A stretch of 64,000 nt of DNA, from the NCBI RefSeq assembly GCF_002117485.1, contig NZ_CP021030.1, positions 4,132,001 through 4,196,000 on the forward strand, written 5' to 3'. The translations under genes and the position numbers were made by a program. The notes below the pieces were generated by a model. It worked only from the letters and a program-made list of their open reading frames with translations, was not told the DNA's origin and did no database searches. The first letter of the stretch is position 1. Each line of letters opens with the position of its first letter. This document shows, one piece after another, positions 8,318 to 17,854 of the stretch. The DNA is from Rhizobium sp. NXC14 (GTDB lineage: Bacteria; Pseudomonadota; Alphaproteobacteria; Rhizobiales; Rhizobiaceae).

Positions 8318-9631
8318 TCACACCGGTTTCGTATCGTCTTCCTGCGCGGGGCGGATGCGCAGCTTGGTGATGCGGTTCTTCTCCCGCTTCATCACGACGA
8401 AACGTTTGCCGTAGAAGGTGAAAGCCTGACGCTCTTCCGGGATGGTCATTGATTCATGGATGACGAGGCCGGCGATCGTCGTCGCCTCCTCGTCGGGCAG
8501 GTTCCAGTCGAGCGCGCGGTTGAGATCGCGGATCGGCACGCTGCCATCGACGACGACAGAGCCGTCCGCTTCCTGACGCACGCCCTGCATCTCGATATCG
8601 TGCTCGTCGGAAATGTCGCCCACGATTTCCTCGAGAATATCCTCCAGCGTGACGATGCCCTGCACCTCACCATATTCGTCGACGACGACGGCGAAATGCT
8701 GCTTGCGGCGCAGAAAAGCGTTGAGCTGGTCCTCAAGATTGGTGCTGTCGGGCACGAACCACGGCTTCTGCGCGATCTTCACGATATCGAGATTCTGCGG
8801 CTCCATGTTCGGCTCGGCCAGTGCCCGCAGAAGGTCCTTGGCGTGGACGACGCCGATGATGTTGTCGATCGTGGCGCGCCACAACGGCATGCGCGTATAG
8901 GGACTTTCAAGAATGGCGCGCACCACCGCTTCCGGCGGATCGTCGGCATTAATCGCCCGCATCTTGGTGCGGTGGACCATGATGTCTGATAGCTCCAGCT
9001 GGCTGAGGTCGAGCACGCCGCCGAGGCGATCACGGTCGGCCTTCACCACCGATCCCTCGCGGTGCAGCAGATCGACGGCGCCGCGCAGCTCCTCATGCGC
9101 CGTCAGCATCGAAACTTCCCGCGAAAGATTGATGCCGAACAGCGCCAGGATCTGTCGCACAACCGCATTGACGAAGGAGGACACCGGGCCGACGATGGCC
9201 ACGAACAATCTGGTGGGAAATGCGACGGCGAGCGCGAAGCGTTCCGGCGCCGAGATCGCCCAGCTCTTCGGCAGCACCTCCGCGAAGATGACGAGGATGA
9301 TGGTCATGGCGAGCGTCGCCACCGCCACACCCGAACTGCCGAACAGCCCGAGAAAAAGGCTGGTGGCGATCGAGGAAGAGAGGATGTTGGCAAGATTGTT
9401 GCCGATCAGCAGCGTACCGATCAGCCGGTCGCGCCGTTCGATCAACTGCCTGACGAGGCCGGCGCGTTCATCGCCGTTGACCTCAAGCGTATGAATGCGG
9501 CTGCGCGAAACGGCGGTGAGCGCCGTCTCGGTGCCGGAGAAGAAGGCGGACGTCAGCACGAGCGCCGTGATCGAAAAGATCTCCGGCCAGTATGTCGCAA
9601 GAAACGCCAAAGCGCCTTCGATCGTCGTCAA
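8318..9631 (-). CDS. CNNM/CBS-domain transporter-like protein (HlyC/CorC family)
   Basis: A 437-aa membrane protein with the DUF21/CNNM domain at about residues 15-190 (three to four helices; FFSGTETAL and GNNLANI motifs). A CBS pair follows at about 215-340 (TLEDILEEIVG near the end), then a C-terminal CorC_HlyC domain. Members are linked to Mg2+ efflux or membrane ion homeostasis; direct transport by this type remains debated. The start overlaps the aroB stop by 4 bp (ATGA), making it the last gene of an aroK-aroB-corC translationally coupled unit. Confidence 0.93.
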   Translation of the reverse strand: MTTIEGALAFLATYWPEIFSITALVLTSAFFSGTETALTAVSRSRIHTLEVNGDERAGLVRQLIERRDRLIGTLLIGNNLANILSSSIATSLFLGLFGSSGVAVATLAMTIILVIFAEVLPKSWAISAPERFALAVAFPTRLFVAIVGPVSSFVNAVVRQILALFGINLSREVSMLTAHEELRGAVDLLHREGSVVKADRDRLGGVLDLSQLELSDIMVHRTKMRAINADDPPEAVVRAILESPYTRMPLWRATIDNIIGVVHAKDLLRALAEPNMEPQNLDIVKIAQKPWFVPDSTNLEDQLNAFLRRKQHFAVVVDEYGEVQGIVTLEDILEEIVGDISDEHDIEMQGVRQEADGSVVVDGSVPIRDLNRALDWNLPDEEATTIAGLVIHESMTIPEERQAFTFYGKRFVVMKREKNRITKLRIRPAQEDDTKPV

Positions 9632-10758
9632 GGATGTTTTTCCCGGAGAAAACTGAGCACTTCGGATGCCGGAACATCGTCGGCGACGAAGGACTGACCG
9701 ATGCCGCGCGTCAGGATGAAGGTGAGCTTGCCGCTCTTGACCTTTTTGTCCTGCGCGATCGCATCCATCAGCGATTCAGCCGGCGGCAGCTCGCCCATGA
9801 TATCCGCCATGCGGGTCGGCAGGCCGACTTCCTTCAGATGCCGCTCGACGCGCTGCGCATCGTCTGGGCTCGCAAGGTTCATTCGTGCGGAAAATTCATG
9901 CGCCAGCACCATGCCGATCGACACGCCCTCACCGTGCACCAGCCGCCGGCTGTCATAAGCGGTCGCCGCTTCCAGCGCATGCCCGAACGTATGGCCGAGA
10001 TTGAGCAGCGCCCGCTGGCCGGTTTCCCGCTCGTCGGCAACGACGACATCGGCTTTCGCCTGGCAGCTGGCAGCGATGGCCTCGATGCGGGCCGAGCCGC
10101 CCGTAAACACCGACTTCCAGTTCGCTTCCAGCCAGGCAAAGAAATCCGGCTTGTCGATCAGCCCATACTTTGCGACCTCGGCGTAGCCTGCGCGGAATTC
10201 CCGCCCGCTCAGCGTATTCAGCACATCCGTATCGGCCAGGACCAGGTCCGGCTGATGGAAGACACCGATCAGGTTCTTGCCGTGGCGGGAATTGATGCCG
10301 GTCTTGCCGCCGACGGAGGAATCGACCTGCGCCAGCAGCGAAGTCGGCACCTGCACGAAGCGCACGCCGCGGCGGACGATGCCGGCGGCAAAACCCGAGA
10401 GGTCACCGATGACGCCGCCGCCGAGCGCGATCACGCAGTCGTTGCGCTCGACCCTGGCTTCAAGCACCTTGTCGCAGACATCAATGAGATGTTCGAAGCT
10501 CTTCGTCTTTTCGCCGGGCGGCAGCACGACCTCGGCCGAGACGATACCTGCCGCATTGAGGCTCGCAACGACGGCCTCGAGATAGAGCGGAGCGACGTTT
10601 TCGTCGGTGATGATGGCCGCCTTGCGGCCTTTGAGACGCGAGGCGATCTCGGCGCCGGCCCGCGCAATCAGCCCTGGCCCGATCAGGATGTCATAGGCGC
10701 GCTCGCCGAGCGGCACATGCACCGTCTGGACTGATGAGGTGGAGCTTATCGCATTCAT
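9628..10758 (-). CDS. aroB: 3-dehydroquinate synthase
   Basis: A 376-aa cytoplasmic enzyme converting DAHP to 3-dehydroquinate, the second step of the shikimate pathway, with NAD+ and a divalent metal. It shows the NAD-binding GGGVIGD at residues 113-119, PTSLLAQVDSSVGGKTGIN, and the metal-ligand segment LNLGHTFGHALE. Length is normal. It overlaps aroK by 4 bp upstream and corC by 4 bp downstream. The aroK-aroB pair is the standard shikimate operon. Confidence 0.97.
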   Translation of the reverse strand: MNAISSTSSVQTVHVPLGERAYDILIGPGLIARAGAEIASRLKGRKAAIITDENVAPLYLEAVVASLNAAGIVSAEVVLPPGEKTKSFEHLIDVCDKVLEARVERNDCVIALGGGVIGDLSGFAAGIVRRGVRFVQVPTSLLAQVDSSVGGKTGINSRHGKNLIGVFHQPDLVLADTDVLNTLSGREFRAGYAEVAKYGLIDKPDFFAWLEANWKSVFTGGSARIEAIAASCQAKADVVVADERETGQRALLNLGHTFGHALEAATAYDSRRLVHGEGVSIGMVLAHEFSARMNLASPDDAQRVERHLKEVGLPTRMADIMGELPPAESLMDAIAQDKKVKSGKLTFILTRGIGQSFVADDVPASEVLSFLREKHP

Positions 10759-11354
10759 GACGCTGCACTTTCTTTCTGTTCGACCACAGCCTTCAGCACC
10801 TCGTCCGCCATGATTTCCTTGCGCACATCACGCGAGAGTATGGTGAGGTCTGCCTGCGCATAGATTGGGTAACGCGCCTTCATCAGATTTTCGAGGGTCT
10901 GCTTGGGATTTTCGGTCTTGAGCAGCGGCCGCGTGTCACGCTTGTTGACCCGCTCCCAAAGCACGTCGAGATCAGCCTTCAGCCAGATCGAAAGCCCGCC
11001 CTTTTTTATATGCCTGCGGGTGCGGTCATTGATGAAGGCGCCGCCGCCGGTGGAGACGACGCGCGGTCCGCTCTTCAGGAGCCGCTTCATCACTCGCGTT
11101 TCCAGCGCCCGGAACTCTTCCTCGCCATAGGCTGCGAAAAGTTCGGCAATGGTCATGCGCGACACCCGCTCGATCTCATGATCGCTGTCGATGAAGGGAA
11201 TGCCGAGTTGGCTGGCGACGATGCGCCCGACAGAGGATTTCCCGGCGCCCATCAGGCCGACGAGGATCAGATTGCGTGAACCGAGCGCAGCGCGAGCTCT
11301 GTCTTTCAGGCTGTCAGCAACGGTCAGCAGTGGTTCACTCATCGGTCCATTCAC
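10755..11354 (-). CDS. aroK: Shikimate kinase
   Basis: A 199-aa enzyme that phosphorylates shikimate at the 3-OH with ATP. Walker A GLMGAGKSS is at residues 33-41, the shikimate-binding DSDHEIE near 57, and the STGGGAF motif at 101-107. The N-terminal extension of about 25 residues before the kinase core is common in rhizobia. An alternative ATG four codons in (11342) is possible; neither start has a strong ribosome-binding site. It is the first gene of aroK-aroB-corC and is divergent from the 58-aa gene at 11491. Confidence 0.96.
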   Translation of the reverse strand: MNGPMSEPLLTVADSLKDRARAALGSRNLILVGLMGAGKSSVGRIVASQLGIPFIDSDHEIERVSRMTIAELFAAYGEEEFRALETRVMKRLLKSGPRVVSTGGGAFINDRTRRHIKKGGLSIWLKADLDVLWERVNKRDTRPLLKTENPKQTLENLMKARYPIYAQADLTILSRDVRKEIMADEVLKAVVEQKESAAS

Positions 11355-11490
11355 ACTTTGTTTGCAAACCGTATCGACAAATGCAGGTAGAGCGTCAAGT
11401 CGCGGACAAGGGAATCATGGCTCGAATGGCGCTTCTTGCACTTGCGAATACGCTTCTTATAACAGAAGCACAGCATGAAGGAGTTGCCGG

Positions 11491-11667
11491 ATGCCGACCC
11501 TGTTCCGTTTCCTGTTCTTCTGCGCGATCCTCGCCGGGACGGTTTACGGAGCGATGTTGGCGCTCGTGACCTTCGTCGAGCCCGAGCCGCGCGACGTGAC
11601 GATTCGTCTTCCCTCCGAGCGGGTCAACCCGCCGGCGACGGGCACAATCAACACGACCGGTAAGTGA
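11491..11667 (+). CDS. Small single-helix membrane protein
   Basis: A 58-aa protein not recognised beyond 'hypothetical'. It has a hydrophobic helix at about residues 5-27 ([22 protein letters not shown]), then a polar tail starting [14 protein letters not shown], so it is probably an inner-membrane protein with its tail in the periplasm. The ATG at 11491 follows GAAGGAG by 7 nt, a strong ribosome-binding site. Its TGA overlaps the xerD GTG by 4 bp, so it is translationally coupled to xerD. The coupling and good RBS support a real gene. Confidence 0.75.
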   Translation: MPTLFRFLFFCAILAGTVYGAMLALVTFVEPEPRDVTIRLPSERVNPPATGTINTTGK

Positions 11668-12626
11668 GTGAGATGATGGATCTAAGCCGCGTCCACGTGG
11701 AATCCTTTCTGGAAATGATGAGCGCCGAACGTGGCGCTGCCGCCAACACCCTGCAATCCTACCAGCGCGACCTCGACGATGTCAGCGCTTTCCTGAACGG
11801 CCGCAGCATAAGGTTGACCGAAGCCGGTTCCGCCGACCTGGCCGCCTATCTCGCCTCGCTCGCCCGCCAGGGCTTCAAGCCCTCCTCGCAAGCACGCCGG
11901 CTCGCCGCCATGCGGCAATTCTACAAGTTCCTCTATGCCGAGGGCCTGCGGACCGACGACCCCACAGGCGTTCTCGATGCGCCGAAGAAGGGACGTCCGC
12001 TGCCGAAGACAATGGGGGTTGAAGAGGTCGGCAGGCTGCTGTCGCAAGCGCAGGCCGAGGCCGACGACCCGGCCCCGGGCCAGTTGCAGCGCCTGCGCAT
12101 GCTGGCGCTGCTGGAACTGCTCTATGCCACCGGCATGCGCGTCAGCGAACTCGTCTCGCTACCGGCCCGCGTACTTGACCAGGAGGGCCGTTTCCTGATG
12201 ATCCGCGGCAAGGGCAACAAGGAGCGGCTGGTGCCGCTGTCGCACTCGGCGATCGCGGCACTGAAATCGTATGGGCGCCTGCTGGCGACCGAGACCGCCG
12301 CGGCGAAGGAGCCGCAGGAAAGCCCTTGGCTCTTTCCTGCCGCCTCCAAGGAGGGATACCTGCCGCGCCAGGTTTTCGCCCGCGACCTCAAGAACCTGGC
12401 GATCCGCGCCGGCCTGACGCCGTCGCTGATCTCGCCGCACGTCATGCGCCACGCCTTTGCCAGCCACCTGCTTGCCAACGGCGCCGATCTGCGCGTCGTG
12501 CAGGAACTCCTCGGCCATTCCGACATTTCGACCACACAGATCTATACGCATGTCCTCGAAGAGCGGCTGCAGCAGCTCGTCCAGATGCATCACCCCCTTG
12601 CCAAACAGGCGAAAAAGCACGAATAG
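11664..12626 (+). CDS. xerD: Site-specific tyrosine recombinase XerD
   Basis: A 320-aa recombinase that with XerC resolves chromosome dimers at dif. N-terminal SAM-like domain at about residues 8-100; the catalytic domain has all six expected residues: R159, K183, H259, R262, H285 and nucleophile Y294. The start is GTG at 11664 (overlapping the previous TGA); ATGATG lies three codons in and would also work. Length and motif spacing fit the housekeeping XerD, not a phage or island integrase. Confidence 0.95.
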   Translation: MSEMMDLSRVHVESFLEMMSAERGAAANTLQSYQRDLDDVSAFLNGRSIRLTEAGSADLAAYLASLARQGFKPSSQARRLAAMRQFYKFLYAEGLRTDDPTGVLDAPKKGRPLPKTMGVEEVGRLLSQAQAEADDPAPGQLQRLRMLALLELLYATGMRVSELVSLPARVLDQEGRFLMIRGKGNKERLVPLSHSAIAALKSYGRLLATETAAAKEPQESPWLFPAASKEGYLPRQVFARDLKNLAIRAGLTPSLISPHVMRHAFASHLLANGADLRVVQELLGHSDISTTQIYTHVLEERLQQLVQMHHPLAKQAKKHE

Positions 12627-12688
12627 GACCGGCGACAAGGGGCGGAGCCAGGAAAACGCCCCGGGCACAAGGAACGGAAACGCACCTC

Positions 12689-13642
12689 ATGCACAATTAT
12701 CTCGACTTCGAAAAGCCGATCTCCGACCTCGAAGGCAAGATCATCGAGCTGAAGAAGCTCGCAATGGAAGACGAGAGCATCGACACCACCGATGAGATCG
12801 GCAGGCTGGAGGTTCGCGTCCGCGAAGCGATCGTCGAAATCTATTCCAAGCTCAATGCCTGGCAGAAGACGCAGGTGGCCCGCCATCCGCAGCGCCCGCA
12901 TTTCGTCGATTACGCCAAGACGCTGTTTCAGGAATTCACCCCGCTCGCCGGCGACCGCAAGTTTTCCGAGGATGCCGCGATCCAGGCGGGCCTTGCCCGC
13001 TTCCGCGGCCAGCCGGTCGCCGTCATCGGCCAGGAAAAGGGCAACGACACCAAGACTCGCCTGAAGCATAATTTCGGCAGCCCCCGGCCGGAAGGCTACC
13101 GCAAGGCGATCCGCATCCTTGAAATGGCTGACCGTTTCGGCCTGCCTGTCATTTCGCTGGTGGATACGGCCGGCGCCTATCCCGGCGTCGGCGCCGAGGA
13201 GCGCGGCCAGGCCGAGGCGATTGCCCGCTCGACGGAAATGTGTCTCGGCGTCAAGGTTCCCCTCGTTTCCGTCGTCATCGGCGAGGGCGGCTCGGGCGGC
13301 GCGATCGCGATTGCCACCGGCAACAGGGTCTACATGCTCGAGCATTCGATCTACAGCGTCATCTCCCCGGAAGGGGCAGCCTCCATCCTCTGGCGCGATT
13401 CGACCCGCGCCCGGGAAGCGGCGACCAACATGAAGATCACCGCCGAAGACCTGAAATCGCTCGGCGTCATCGACGGCATCATTTCCGAGCCGCTCGGCGG
13501 CGCCCATCGGGATCCCGATAGCGTGATCGCCGCAACCGGCGACGTGATCGCCAATGCGCTCGGCGAAATGGCCTCGCGTTCCGGCGAACAGCTGCGCAAT
13601 GAGCGGCGTCAGAAATTCCTCAATATGGGCCGCAACCTCTAA
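12689..13642 (+). CDS. accA: Acetyl-CoA carboxylase carboxyltransferase subunit alpha
   Basis: A 317-aa subunit that with AccD transfers the carboxyl group from carboxybiotin to acetyl-CoA, the first step of fatty-acid synthesis. It begins [18 protein letters not shown] and has the crotonase-type core with [11 protein letters not shown] and the [12 protein letters not shown] oxyanion-hole loop at about residues 199-210. The start ATG at 12689 is preceded by AAGGAACGGAAACGCACCTC. It lies 62 bp downstream of xerD on the same strand. Confidence 0.97.
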   Translation: MHNYLDFEKPISDLEGKIIELKKLAMEDESIDTTDEIGRLEVRVREAIVEIYSKLNAWQKTQVARHPQRPHFVDYAKTLFQEFTPLAGDRKFSEDAAIQAGLARFRGQPVAVIGQEKGNDTKTRLKHNFGSPRPEGYRKAIRILEMADRFGLPVISLVDTAGAYPGVGAEERGQAEAIARSTEMCLGVKVPLVSVVIGEGGSGGAIAIATGNRVYMLEHSIYSVISPEGAASILWRDSTRAREAATNMKITAEDLKSLGVIDGIISEPLGGAHRDPDSVIAATGDVIANALGEMASRSGEQLRNERRQKFLNMGRNL

Positions 13643-13838
13643 GACAAGTTGCGCTTTTCCGCGATTGGGGCCAAATCTTGGCCACATTGATATTATCTGT
13701 AACATTCGCGCTTGCGGGGATGTTCGAGGCACGTCATAGGCTGGTAAGGTTTTATAAAGTATAAGCCGCCTATGATTCCTTCCAATGCCCGAACTCCATA
13801 GGCGGACCGGGTCGCACTATCTTTATGGGCTAGTTTGG

Positions 13839-15071
13839 ATGCGCATACGTCATTTTGCCTATGTTTCCGTCATGGCGCTGGCTCTCGCCGGCTGCAACGA
13901 TACGTTGGAAGTGGCACAGGTCGATCTTTCCAAGGTCAAGAACAAGGTCGAACAGCCGCTCCCTCCCCATATCCTGAACGCCATGGCCGCAAAAGGCATG
14001 GACCGCAATTCGCCCATCATGATCCGCATCTTCAAGGAAGAAGGTGCAATGGAGATCTGGAAAGCGAAGACCGACAACCGTTTTGACAAGATCGCCGATT
14101 ACAAGATCTGCGCCTGGTCCGGCCGCCTCGGTCCGAAGGTCAAGACCGGCGACCGGCAGGCGCCGGAAGGCTTCTACGAGCTGACCCGCGCCAACCTGAA
14201 CCCGAATTCCAAATATTATCTGGCGATCAACACCGGCTTCCCGAACCGCTACGACGCAGTGAACGGCCGCACCGGTTCCGATCTGATGATCCACGGCGCC
14301 TGCTCGTCATCCGGCTGCTATTCGATGACCGACCAGCAGGTGCTGGAGATCTATGCCTTCGCCCGTGACGCCTTCAAGGGCGGCCAGTCGACCGTGCAAC
14401 TGCAGGCCTTCCCGTTCCGCATGACGGCGGAAAACATGGTCAAGCATCGCCTCGACCCGAACTATGACTTCTGGAAGATGCTGAAGGTCGGCTACGACAA
14501 TTTCGAAGTGACGAAGCGCCCGCCCGAGGTGAACGTCTGCGAGAAGAAATACGTCTTCAACCAGCAGGCAACCGATGGCGGCGCCTTCAACGCCGCCGGC
14601 AAATGCCCTGCCATGTCGACGCCGCCGGCGCTGACGGCAGCCCTTGCCTCCTACGGCAAGACCTATGACGCCGACTATGCCAAGGCGATGAGCAAATATG
14701 ATGGCATGGCCTGGTACGACCCGTCCGAAGCCGAGCGCAAGGCCGTGGTCGCCAAGCTGCGCAAGGGCCGCGAACTCGCTTTCGCGCCGACAGGCACCTC
14801 GCTGGAAGCCGGCCGCATGGTCAAGGTCGCCGAACTCGAAGACCTGATGGCCAAGCGCACGACGCAGAGCCTCACCGCCAACTCCGCGGCCGGCGCCACA
14901 CCCGCAACGCCGGCCCAGCCGCAGGCAACGACCGTCGCCGCCGCAACGCCTGCGGTCGTGCCGGTGCCGATGCAGAATCCGCTCGCTTATGCCGCGCCAG
15001 CGCCCGAACCGCAGGAGACGGCAGAAGCCGCGGCAAAGAAGCCGTTCTGGAAATTCTGGGCGCGGAACTGA
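13839..15071 (+). CDS. L,D-transpeptidase (YkuD) family lipoprotein
   Basis: A 410-aa protein with a lipoprotein signal (LALAGC, modified Cys19). The YkuD catalytic domain at about residues 56-180 contains the HGxxxSxGC signature with H152 and catalytic C160. Such enzymes make 3-3 peptidoglycan crosslinks or anchor lipoproteins, here from the periplasmic side of a membrane. The C-terminal region (about 345-400) is Ala/Pro/Thr-rich low complexity, ending in a basic-aromatic KKPFWKFWARN tail. The start ATG at 13839 gives a proper lipobox; an upstream extension to 13785 would not. Confidence 0.9.
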   Translation: MRIRHFAYVSVMALALAGCNDTLEVAQVDLSKVKNKVEQPLPPHILNAMAAKGMDRNSPIMIRIFKEEGAMEIWKAKTDNRFDKIADYKICAWSGRLGPKVKTGDRQAPEGFYELTRANLNPNSKYYLAINTGFPNRYDAVNGRTGSDLMIHGACSSSGCYSMTDQQVLEIYAFARDAFKGGQSTVQLQAFPFRMTAENMVKHRLDPNYDFWKMLKVGYDNFEVTKRPPEVNVCEKKYVFNQQATDGGAFNAAGKCPAMSTPPALTAALASYGKTYDADYAKAMSKYDGMAWYDPSEAERKAVVAKLRKGRELAFAPTGTSLEAGRMVKVAELEDLMAKRTTQSLTANSAAGATPATPAQPQATTVAAATPAVVPVPMQNPLAYAAPAPEPQETAEAAAKKPFWKFWARN

Positions 15072-15076
15072 ACGGC

Positions 15077-15301
15077 TTGAACCCCGTTCGCTACGATCTT
15101 CGCGGCCTGAAATGCCCACTCCCCGTGATGAAGACGCGCCGGAAGCTTGCCGCCATGACAAGCGGCACGCTCGTCCTCGTCGATACCAGCGATCCGATGG
15201 CAGTGATCGATATGCCGCATTTCTGCAATGAGGACGGTCACGAACTGGTCGCGACGGAAAAGACCGAAGACGGCCACCGCTTCCTAATCCGCAAGCGGTA
15301 A
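15077..15301 (+). CDS. TusA/SirA-family sulfurtransferase-like protein
   Basis: A 74-aa protein with the family CPxP motif LKCPLPVMKTR (Cys13), then the beta-alpha-beta-alpha-beta-beta pattern of TusA. TusA proteins carry persulfide sulfur for tRNA thiolation or molybdenum cofactor assembly. The start TTG at 15077 is only 5 bp after the L,D-transpeptidase stop, so the two are probably co-transcribed; no ATG or GTG is available in frame. Which sulfur pathway it serves is not visible here. Confidence 0.88.
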   Translation: MNPVRYDLRGLKCPLPVMKTRRKLAAMTSGTLVLVDTSDPMAVIDMPHFCNEDGHELVATEKTEDGHRFLIRKR

Positions 15302-15363
15302 AACATGTCACTTGACGTAGCAGCCTGAAAAATCGGACTCGATAAGAACGACGCGGCGCGCCT

Positions 15364-16533
15364 TTAGATGCGCAAACCCGGAATGGCGAGTGGATTGTCG
15401 GACAGCGCCTGACGATCCGGTGTGTCGATCCGCGGCTTGCCGAGGAAGGCGTCGAAAAGATCCTTCACGAAAGCTTCGGGCAGATCCTTGGTGATCAGCA
15501 CCATGCGCGTGCGCCGGTCTTGCGGATCGGGCCACGCCGGCAGCCGCACCGGCGGGTGAAAGATGCTCTGGACGCCGTGCAGCACCAGCGGCCGTTCCGG
15601 TCGGTCGGAGACGGATACGATCGCTTTCATCCGCAACAGCTTTTCGCCATGGGCCGAGCGCAGGAGATCGACGAACATTTCGAGCGCCATCGGATCGATC
15701 GGCTTTTCTTCGACGATGGAGAAAGACCGGATCGAAGCATCGTGACGATTGACGTCGTGCGGATCCTGCTGCGCATGATCATGATGGTGGTGGCCGTGGC
15801 CATCACGATGATGGTGATGGCCATCGTGATCGTGGTCATGATCATGATGATGCGCCTCATGCGCATCCTCGTCCTGCAGCCAGCGCCCGACATCGGCGAT
15901 CTTCGTTGCCGGGTCGTAGAGACCGTTCACCAGGAGCGCGGCGCTGCCGGCCTCGGCGACGTCGGCATCCATCATCGCCGCGCGCGGATTGAGCGCCCGC
16001 AGGCGCTGTTCCAGCTCCGCCGTTGCGCCGGCCATCGACCTCTTCGAGACAATCAGCCGGTCTGCAACCGCAGCCTGCCTGCGCGCTTCTTCGTGATTGT
16101 CGAGCGTCTGCAGCCCATTGACCGCATCGACGACCGTCACGACGCCGTCGAGTTCGAAGTTTGTGGCGATGACTGGATTGCCCATGATTGCCTGCATGAC
16201 GGGCGCGGGATCGGCAAGACCGGTCGTTTCGATGACGACGCGCTTTACCGGCTTGACTCGGCCCGTCTGCACGGCGTCCATCAGGTTCGCCAACGTATCC
16301 ACAAGCTCGCCGCGCACCGCGCAGCAGAGGCAGCCGTCGGACAATTCGATGATCGAATCGCCGGAACTTTCGACCAGCAGATGATCGATGCCGACATCGC
16401 CGAATTCATTGATGATGACAGCCGCATCCTTCATGTCAGGATCTTTGAGGATGCGGTTCAGCAGCGTCGATTTGCCGGCACCGAGAAAGCCGGTCAGTAT
16501 GGTGACCGGAATCCTGTCGTTAAACGCGCTCAT
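15364..16533 (-). CDS. COG0523 (CobW/ZNG1-type) GTP-binding metallochaperone with His-rich linker
   Basis: A 389-aa G3E GTPase. Walker A GFLGAGKS is at residues 15-22 and the metal-binding CxCC (C68, C70, C71) follows DG. A very His/Asp-rich segment covers about residues 224-252, and a C-terminal CobW_C domain follows from about 270. COG0523 proteins deliver Zn2+ or sometimes Co2+ to client enzymes. The His tract suggests metal sensing or storage. It lies away from cobST, and the neighbour upstream is a Zn-independent D,D-carboxypeptidase, so the client is unknown. Confidence 0.92.
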   Translation of the reverse strand: MSAFNDRIPVTILTGFLGAGKSTLLNRILKDPDMKDAAVIINEFGDVGIDHLLVESSGDSIIELSDGCLCCAVRGELVDTLANLMDAVQTGRVKPVKRVVIETTGLADPAPVMQAIMGNPVIATNFELDGVVTVVDAVNGLQTLDNHEEARRQAAVADRLIVSKRSMAGATAELEQRLRALNPRAAMMDADVAEAGSAALLVNGLYDPATKIADVGRWLQDEDAHEAHHHDHDHDHDGHHHHRDGHGHHHHDHAQQDPHDVNRHDASIRSFSIVEEKPIDPMALEMFVDLLRSAHGEKLLRMKAIVSVSDRPERPLVLHGVQSIFHPPVRLPAWPDPQDRRTRMVLITKDLPEAFVKDLFDAFLGKPRIDTPDRQALSDNPLAIPGLRI

Positions 16534-16563
16534 ATCTGCCTTACCTTAGAAGCCCATCTTGTC

Positions 16564-17697
16564 TTAAAACGCGGTCGGGCGCGGCAGCGGCACCGGCACG
16601 TTGGCGATGCCGCCAGCCGTATCGCCGGTCGCCACCTTTTCCGGCTGCTGAGACGGCTGCGGGTCCTGCCCCGGAATGAGGCCGGCGAAGACGAATTGCG
16701 GGTCGTGGTCCATTTCCAAAATGTAGGGCGAGTGCACCTTCATGCGGCCGACCTCGTCTCGCGTTTCGCTGCGTATCTTGGCGCCCTTGGCGCTGCATAT
16801 ATCGGCTGTAATGTCGGTCACCTGGTCTTGTCCGGGCCCGTAGGGCTTTAGCGAACCCAGCGTCTCATTGCCGGGAAACTGCGTCGTAAAGCCCTTCTGC
16901 AACAGATTCGCCGTCGCATCGGCACGCGCCGCGAGACTGTCCGTGCCGAGCACGACGGAAACAAGCGTACGGCCGTTGCGCGTCGCCGAACCGATCTGGT
17001 TGAAGCCCGAGGCGCAGATGAAGCCGGTCTTCATGCCGTCGGCGCCGGCGAAGCGGCCGATCAGCATATTGAGGTTCGGCACGTTCTGCTGGCCGGTGGT
17101 GAAGCCCTCGAGCGCGAAATAGCTGGCATATTGCGGAAACTCGCGACGCAGCGCCACCGTCAGCACCGCCAGGTCGCGCGCCGTCGTATATTGCCCCTTG
17201 CCCGGCAGGCCGTTCGGATTGACGAAATGCGAATCCGTCATGCCGAGCTTCAGCGCCTCGCCGTTCATCCGGGTCACGAAACCTTCCTGCGTACCGCCGA
17301 CGGCTTCTGCGACCGCGACCGCAATATCGTTGGCCGATTTCACCATCAGGATCTTCAAGGCACTGTCGAGCGTCAGCTTCTGGCCCGGCTTGAAATACAT
17401 CTTGGCGGCCGGCTGCGCGGCGGCGCGCTTGCTCATGACGATGGGCGTATCGAGGCTGATCTGGCCGGCGCGGATCGCATCGAAGACGGTATAGACGGTC
17501 ATCAGCTTGGTGAGTGAGGCCGGATACCACTTTCGGAAGGCTTCTTCGTGTTCGAGAACGCGGCCTGTCTGCACGTCGACGAGAATATGGGGATTGGCCT
17601 GGACGAGCGAAACGGAAGCGACAAAAGCGGCAGTCGCCGCAACCATGAAACGAAACGGCCGCATGGCGGCAAACAAACGGAAGTGGCTCGTCGACAC
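16564..17697 (-). CDS. D-alanyl-D-alanine carboxypeptidase (peptidase S11)
   Basis: A 377-aa penicillin-binding protein of the DacA/DacF type that trims the terminal D-Ala of peptidoglycan stem peptides in the periplasm. Signal sequence about residues 13-34; catalytic SLTK with nucleophile S61 and K64, SAN at 121-123, and KTG at 223-225. A C-terminal Pro/Gln-rich tail follows the domain, with no obvious amphipathic membrane anchor. It lies 30 bp upstream of the COG0523 gene on the same strand. An internal ATG at MRPFRF (residue 12) is a possible shorter start. Confidence 0.93.
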   Translation of the reverse strand: MSTSHFRLFAAMRPFRFMVAATAAFVASVSLVQANPHILVDVQTGRVLEHEEAFRKWYPASLTKLMTVYTVFDAIRAGQISLDTPIVMSKRAAAQPAAKMYFKPGQKLTLDSALKILMVKSANDIAVAVAEAVGGTQEGFVTRMNGEALKLGMTDSHFVNPNGLPGKGQYTTARDLAVLTVALRREFPQYASYFALEGFTTGQQNVPNLNMLIGRFAGADGMKTGFICASGFNQIGSATRNGRTLVSVVLGTDSLAARADATANLLQKGFTTQFPGNETLGSLKPYGPGQDQVTDITADICSAKGAKIRSETRDEVGRMKVHSPYILEMDHDPQFVFAGLIPGQDPQPSQQPEKVATGDTAGGIANVPVPLPRPTAF

Positions 17698-17854
17698 GGT
17701 TCGTCCTTCAGAGGTCCGGAAAATCTCGCAACCTTCATCTATCTAGCCTATATGGCTATGACATGGCAAAGGTCATTGACGAAGTAATTGCACGGGCCTC
17801 ACGCCCATTTGAAGCGACGAACGATTGTCGGAATTTGATAACAGGAACGCCAAG

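Noticed and set aside
11664..12626. Integrase of a mobile island
   Set aside because: Length, catalytic spacing and housekeeping neighbours fit XerD; there are no attachment repeats or cargo genes.
15520..16851. 443-codon plus-strand frame opposite the COG0523 gene
   Set aside because: It is antisense to a gene with Walker A and CxCC motifs and spans into the next gene; the Met/Ile/Val tract is the complement of the His-rich codons.
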